64,000 bases of DNA from the NCBI RefSeq assembly GCF_002024165.1, contig NZ_MWQN01000004.1:868001-932000 (forward strand), written 5' to 3'. Shown piece by piece: positions 60,652-64,000 of this stretch. The DNA comes from Embleya scabrispora. GTDB lineage: Bacteria > Actinomycetota > Actinomycetes > Streptomycetales > Streptomycetaceae. The number at the start of each line of letters is the position of its first letter. Within the stretch, counting starts at the first letter, position 1. The notes below the pieces were generated by a model that was given only the letters and a program-made list of their open reading frames with translations, ran no database searches and was not told the DNA's origin. The position numbers and the translations under genes are program-made.

Positions 60652-62924
60652 GCGGCCCGGGTATTCGCCGTCGCGGGTGGTCGCTGGTCGCGACCACGTG
60701 CGCCGCGCTGTGTGTGGGGTTCGCGTTCCGCCGGGTGTTCGGCACGGGCGAGGTGATGCTTACCGCGATCCTGTCCGCGATCGTGCCCACCCTCGTGGTC
60801 CTGGCCTGCTCCGGCGGCCCCAAACGGTTCGTGACGGACGCGGAGAAGGCCCGCGCGACACGGCCGTTGTGGCCCTCGCTCGTACTGTCCGCGCTGGCCT
60901 GGCTCCTGGTCGTCTCCGCCTCGCTCTTTCGCGACCGCGCGGTCGGGCACGTGATTCCCACTCCCGCGGGCATGCGCGACATCGCCGCCGCCGTCGTCGA
61001 CGCGCCCAAGTCGATCCTGACCACCGTCCTGCCCGCGCCCGCCGACGGGGAACTGCTCGTCCTGGTCTCCGCATGCGTGTGGGTGGCGGCCCTCGCGGGC
61101 GCCGAACTGGCCCTGCGCACCGCCACCGTGTCGCTGCCCGCGCTGCCCGCGCTGCTCGCCCTGATCGTCCCCGTCATCCTGGGCGTCGGCGGTCCCGGTT
61201 CCAATCTCCCGATCGTGGTCGCCATGATCGGCGCGATCGGACTGCTGCTGTTGATCCGGGCGCCGGAACGGCTGCCGGCGCTGGGCACGGCTGTGGTCGG
61301 CGTGCCGATCGTGATCGCCCTGGCGTGTGTCGCGGCCCTGCTCGGCCCCGACCTGCCCGGCACCCGCACCAGGCGCCCGCCCGATCTGCGCGACCTGGTC
61401 GCGCTGCCGCAGCCGGAGCGGTTGACGGGCATCAGCCCGCTCGATCGCATCTCCGCGTGGCTGATGTCCCCCGACCAGCCGATGTTCAGCGTCGCCGGGC
61501 CCAGTGCGCCCGATCGATACTGGCGGCTGACGGTGCTCGATCGCTACGACGGGTCGAGTTGGTATCCGGTGCGGAACCTGCGCGCCACCGCCGGCCGCGT
61601 CCCGGAGTCGCCCGACGGTCGACCACCCGTGCTGTCCACGGTGGTCAACACCGTGACCGTGCGCGACCTCGGCGACATCTGGCTGCCGGGCACCGATCGG
61701 CCGACCGAAGTGGACGCGCCGGGCCTGCGGTTGCGGGTCGACCCGGGCAGCGGGGTGATCGCGAGCGGCTCGGGCCTGCGCTCGGGCACGCGCTACCGGA
61801 TCGACACGCGCGTTCCCGCGCTGGATCCGGACCGCCTCCAGTTCCTGCCCGCGGCACAGGATCCCGCGAACACGGCCCTTCCCGAGAGCGACGCGATGGG
61901 ACGGCCGATCCCGGCCCTGGAATCGTTGCGGGCCAAGGCCACCGTCGCCACCTCGGGCAGCACGTTCCCGTACCAGCAGGCCCTGCGCCTGGCCCAGTGG
62001 CTGCGCGCCAACCACCGTTACGACATCTCCGCGGTGCCCGGTCACTCGTATCGCAACCTCCAGTTCTTCCTGGAGACGACCAAGGAGGGCACGTCGGAGC
62101 AATTCGCCACCGCCTTCGCGGTGATGGCGCGCACGCTCAATCTGCCCAGCCGGGTGGTCGTGGGCTTCTCCGCCGGGCGCGAAGGCGCCAACGGTGTCCG
62201 GGAGGTGCGCAGCGGTGACATCGTCGCGTGGCCGGAGGTCGAATTCGAGGGGGTGGGCTGGGTGCCGTTCTTCCCCACGCCCGGACAGGCCACCGACTCG
62301 GGCGCCCGCAAGCAGGCTCCCGAGCAGAAGACGCCCGCGACCAGTGCGCCGGCCAAACCGGTCACCCGTGCGGAGAAGGACCGGGAGATCGCCGGGCAGG
62401 CGCGCTCGGGCCCCGCGCCGGACACCGCGAGCCGCACCACCGCGCACGGGGACGGTGCCCGGTGGTGGCTGCTCGTCGCGGCGGGCGCGGGTGCGGGCGT
62501 CGTCGGGTATCCGGCCGCGGCCGCGATCGGCCCCGTCCTGGCCCGGCGCCGACGCCGCCGGGGCGGGCCTCGTGAGCAGGTCATCGGTGCCTGGCGACAG
62601 ATCAACGACGACCTGGTCGGGGCGGGGATGCGTACGAGCGGGTCGCTCACGGTCGGCGAGATCGCCGACTACGGCGCGACCCGACTGCCCCCGGAGGCGG
62701 GCGCGCGACTGCCCGAACTGGCCTCCCTGGTCAACGACATCGCCTATGGGGATCGCAGGGTCGAACAGGCGGACGCGGATGCCGCGTGGCGGGATCGGGC
62801 GATCGTGGCGGGGGCCGTACGCCGGATCGACGGCCGGCCCCGGGCGCACGTCCGGGCCTACCGCAGGATGCGCCCGCGTTCGGTGGCGCTGGTATTTCGA
62901 TCGCCCGACAAAGGACGAGAGTGA
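60648..62924 (+). CDS. TgpA-type transglutaminase-like membrane protein, triad lost
   Basis: 758 aa. Seven or so N-terminal TM helices (to about residue 245), an exported domain (about 270-560), another TM near 605 and a C-terminal cytoplasmic DUF4129-like tail. The transglutaminase core is recognisable, but the catalytic Cys of GxCEQFA is S483 (GTSEQFATAFAVMARTL), the His of HAWPEV is V526 (DIVAWPEVEFEGVGW), and the Asp of FDPTPG is F542 (PFFPTPG). Fold and membrane layout are kept while all three triad residues are lost. Most likely a scaffold or binding pseudoenzyme. Starts four bases inside the DUF58 gene; stop overlaps the next GTG. Confidence 0.93.
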   Translation: MSGPGIRRRGWSLVATTCAALCVGFAFRRVFGTGEVMLTAILSAIVPTLVVLACSGGPKRFVTDAEKARATRPLWPSLVLSALAWLLVVSASLFRDRAVGHVIPTPAGMRDIAAAVVDAPKSILTTVLPAPADGELLVLVSACVWVAALAGAELALRTATVSLPALPALLALIVPVILGVGGPGSNLPIVVAMIGAIGLLLLIRAPERLPALGTAVVGVPIVIALACVAALLGPDLPGTRTRRPPDLRDLVALPQPERLTGISPLDRISAWLMSPDQPMFSVAGPSAPDRYWRLTVLDRYDGSSWYPVRNLRATAGRVPESPDGRPPVLSTVVNTVTVRDLGDIWLPGTDRPTEVDAPGLRLRVDPGSGVIASGSGLRSGTRYRIDTRVPALDPDRLQFLPAAQDPANTALPESDAMGRPIPALESLRAKATVATSGSTFPYQQALRLAQWLRANHRYDISAVPGHSYRNLQFFLETTKEGTSEQFATAFAVMARTLNLPSRVVVGFSAGREGANGVREVRSGDIVAWPEVEFEGVGWVPFFPTPGQATDSGARKQAPEQKTPATSAPAKPVTRAEKDREIAGQARSGPAPDTASRTTAHGDGARWWLLVAAGAGAGVVGYPAAAAIGPVLARRRRRRGGPREQVIGAWRQINDDLVGAGMRTSGSLTVGEIADYGATRLPPEAGARLPELASLVNDIAYGDRRVEQADADAAWRDRAIVAGAVRRIDGRPRAHVRAYRRMRPRSVALVFRSPDKGRE

Positions 62925-64000
62925 GTTCTGACGTGACCATCGACCGACTCGGCACCTCGGACCCCGCGGACCCGCCCCGGAGTGACCCGTCGAGCGGCGG
63001 GCCGACCCTGCACGAGCCGAGGTGGTGGGGCCTGGTCCGCGACCAGGCGTCGGCACCGCCGCAGGAGGCCCCCGCGGAGGTCGAATCGGGTCCGACGGGA
63101 CTCTTCGCGCCGCCGGCCGCGGAAACCGACGCGGGACGCACGCAGTTCATCGCGGCGGTCGGCGCGGTCGGGTCGTCAGGGGTGGCACCGGTGGCACCTG
63201 CGCCGGGCGACGCCCCGGCGGCACGGGAACAGACGGTACCGGCGCCCGACGACGAGCCGGCACCCGAACGGACCGTGCCTGCACCCGCGGACACCCCGGC
63301 GACACCCGAACAGGTCGTTCCGGCGCCCGAGGACACCCCGGCGACACCGGAACAGCCCGTGCCCGAGCCCGGGTCCGAGCCCGAACCCGTGCCCGCGTCC
63401 CACGACGTCGACACGGCGCGAGAGCGGGGGGCGCCGGAAGTCGGCGGCGGCGAGGCGGCACCCGAGCAGGTGGCACCGGTTGTCGGCGATGTCGCCGCGC
63501 AATCACGGGAGTTCGCCGCGCCGACCCGCGAAGTCGAGACAGGCCCCGAGTGGATTCCGGCGGCGAAACCCGTCGCCGACGTCGCCGAGTCGATCTCCGC
63601 TCCTCCCCCGCGGCCGACCGAACCCCCGTCGAGCGCCCCGGAATCGGCGGGTGACGTACCGCGGTCGCAGTGGTCCCCCGCGGACCCGGGCGAGACGTAC
63701 GCGCCGCTGTCGCGGGCGTTGGATCCCGCCGCCGAGCACCGACCGATGCCCGTCGGAGCCTGGTCGACGGCTCCGGAGCCGGGCGGCGAGGCGGAGCCCG
63801 GACCGCGCTCCGACGTCAAGTCGCCGCTCACGCTCCCGATTTCGGAGCCGGAGCCGGAGCCGGAGTCGGGCCCGGAGCCGGAATCGACCGAGTCGTTCGG
63901 ATGGGACTTCCAACAGGCTTCGACCGAGCCCCACGAGTGGTTTCCCGCGCCCAAGCGCCGTCCACGCTGGGTCGTGTTCGTGCTCGCGGGCCTGGTCGTG
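62921..64000 (+). CDS. Pro/Glu-rich membrane protein, 3' end outside window
   Basis: At least 360 aa, incomplete. GTG 62921 overlaps the previous stop (GTGA) and has AAGGA at 62911-62915; GTG 62933 is an in-frame alternative. About 340 residues are low-complexity Pro/Glu/Ala/Thr (PATPEQVVPAPEDTPATPEQ, SEPEPEPESGPEPESTES), almost surely disordered and cytoplasmic. A basic stop PKRRPRW is followed by the first half of a TM (VVFVLAGLVV) at the window edge. In PFNA-type clusters a PP2C phosphatase or kinase gene lies near; this one may carry such a domain outward, but nothing is visible yet. Confidence 0.75.
   Translation, partial: MSSDVTIDRLGTSDPADPPRSDPSSGGPTLHEPRWWGLVRDQASAPPQEAPAEVESGPTGLFAPPAAETDAGRTQFIAAVGAVGSSGVAPVAPAPGDAPAAREQTVPAPDDEPAPERTVPAPADTPATPEQVVPAPEDTPATPEQPVPEPGSEPEPVPASHDVDTARERGAPEVGGGEAAPEQVAPVVGDVAAQSREFAAPTREVETGPEWIPAAKPVADVAESISAPPPRPTEPPSSAPESAGDVPRSQWSPADPGETYAPLSRALDPAAEHRPMPVGAWSTAPEPGGEAEPGPRSDVKSPLTLPISEPEPEPESGPEPESTESFGWDFQQASTEPHEWFPAPKRRPRWVVFVLAGLVV

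Overview
The window is very GC-rich, gene-dense DNA with strong G/C bias at third codon positions, GTG and TTG starts, many ATGA/TGATG stop-start overlaps and several leaderless-looking promoters. With an AfsR/SARP regulator, SCO6880-type and DUF4913/DUF6668 proteins, this points to a filamentous actinomycete (Streptomyces or a close relative). The genus cannot be fixed from sequence alone. I see no rRNA, tRNA, CRISPR array, insertion sequence, integrase or attachment site. All functional calls come from reading motifs; no database search was possible.

Positions 1-39.8 kb look like ordinary accessory chromosome: short operons and divergent regulator/enzyme pairs. They include an atypical inositol-monophosphatase-like gene; a three-gene unit (unknown protein, MoxR ATPase, HExxH/VWA protein); a GIY-YIG protein; two phosphotransferases; an HD protein divergent from a GlxA/AraC regulator; a carboxylate-amine ligase followed by a KamA-type radical SAM enzyme coupled to a PLP aminotransferase; an ArsR-type regulator divergent from an MFS pump; and an ene-reductase next to a damaged SDR and a collapsed P450 remnant. 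A 1374-residue AfsR-like regulator carries 44 tandem hexapeptide units and has SARP-type direct repeats in its own promoter. Then follow serine hydrolases, Tpx, a lipoprotein, a type-B esterase, a DppA-type D-aminopeptidase, a DapA-like aldolase divergent from a frameshifted LysR gene, a second LysR/EamA pair, a ribbon-helix-helix/VOC pair with a palindromic operator, and a methyltransferase.

Positions 40-55.5 kb hold a type IV secretion-like apparatus read left to right: DUF6668 protein, pilin-like and VirB8-like membrane proteins, VirB6-like polytopic protein, SCO6880-family protein, VirB4-like ATPase, Cys-rich membrane protein, VirD4-like coupling ATPase, DUF4913 protein, a 59-aa protein, an SLT/NlpC-P60 wall hydrolase and two lipoproteins. 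There is no relaxase, integrase or replication gene. Two of the membrane proteins share a Cys-rich ectodomain.

Positions 55.7-64 kb hold a second envelope cluster of the Fn3 / MoxR / DUF58 / transglutaminase-like order known from actinobacteria (the Bifidobacterium PFNA cluster is the named example). It ends in a membrane protein cut off by the window edge. The transglutaminase-like protein has lost all three catalytic-triad residues and is best read as a pseudoenzyme. The adjacency of a relaxase-less T4SS-like machine and this cluster is the strongest candidate for an undescribed system here.
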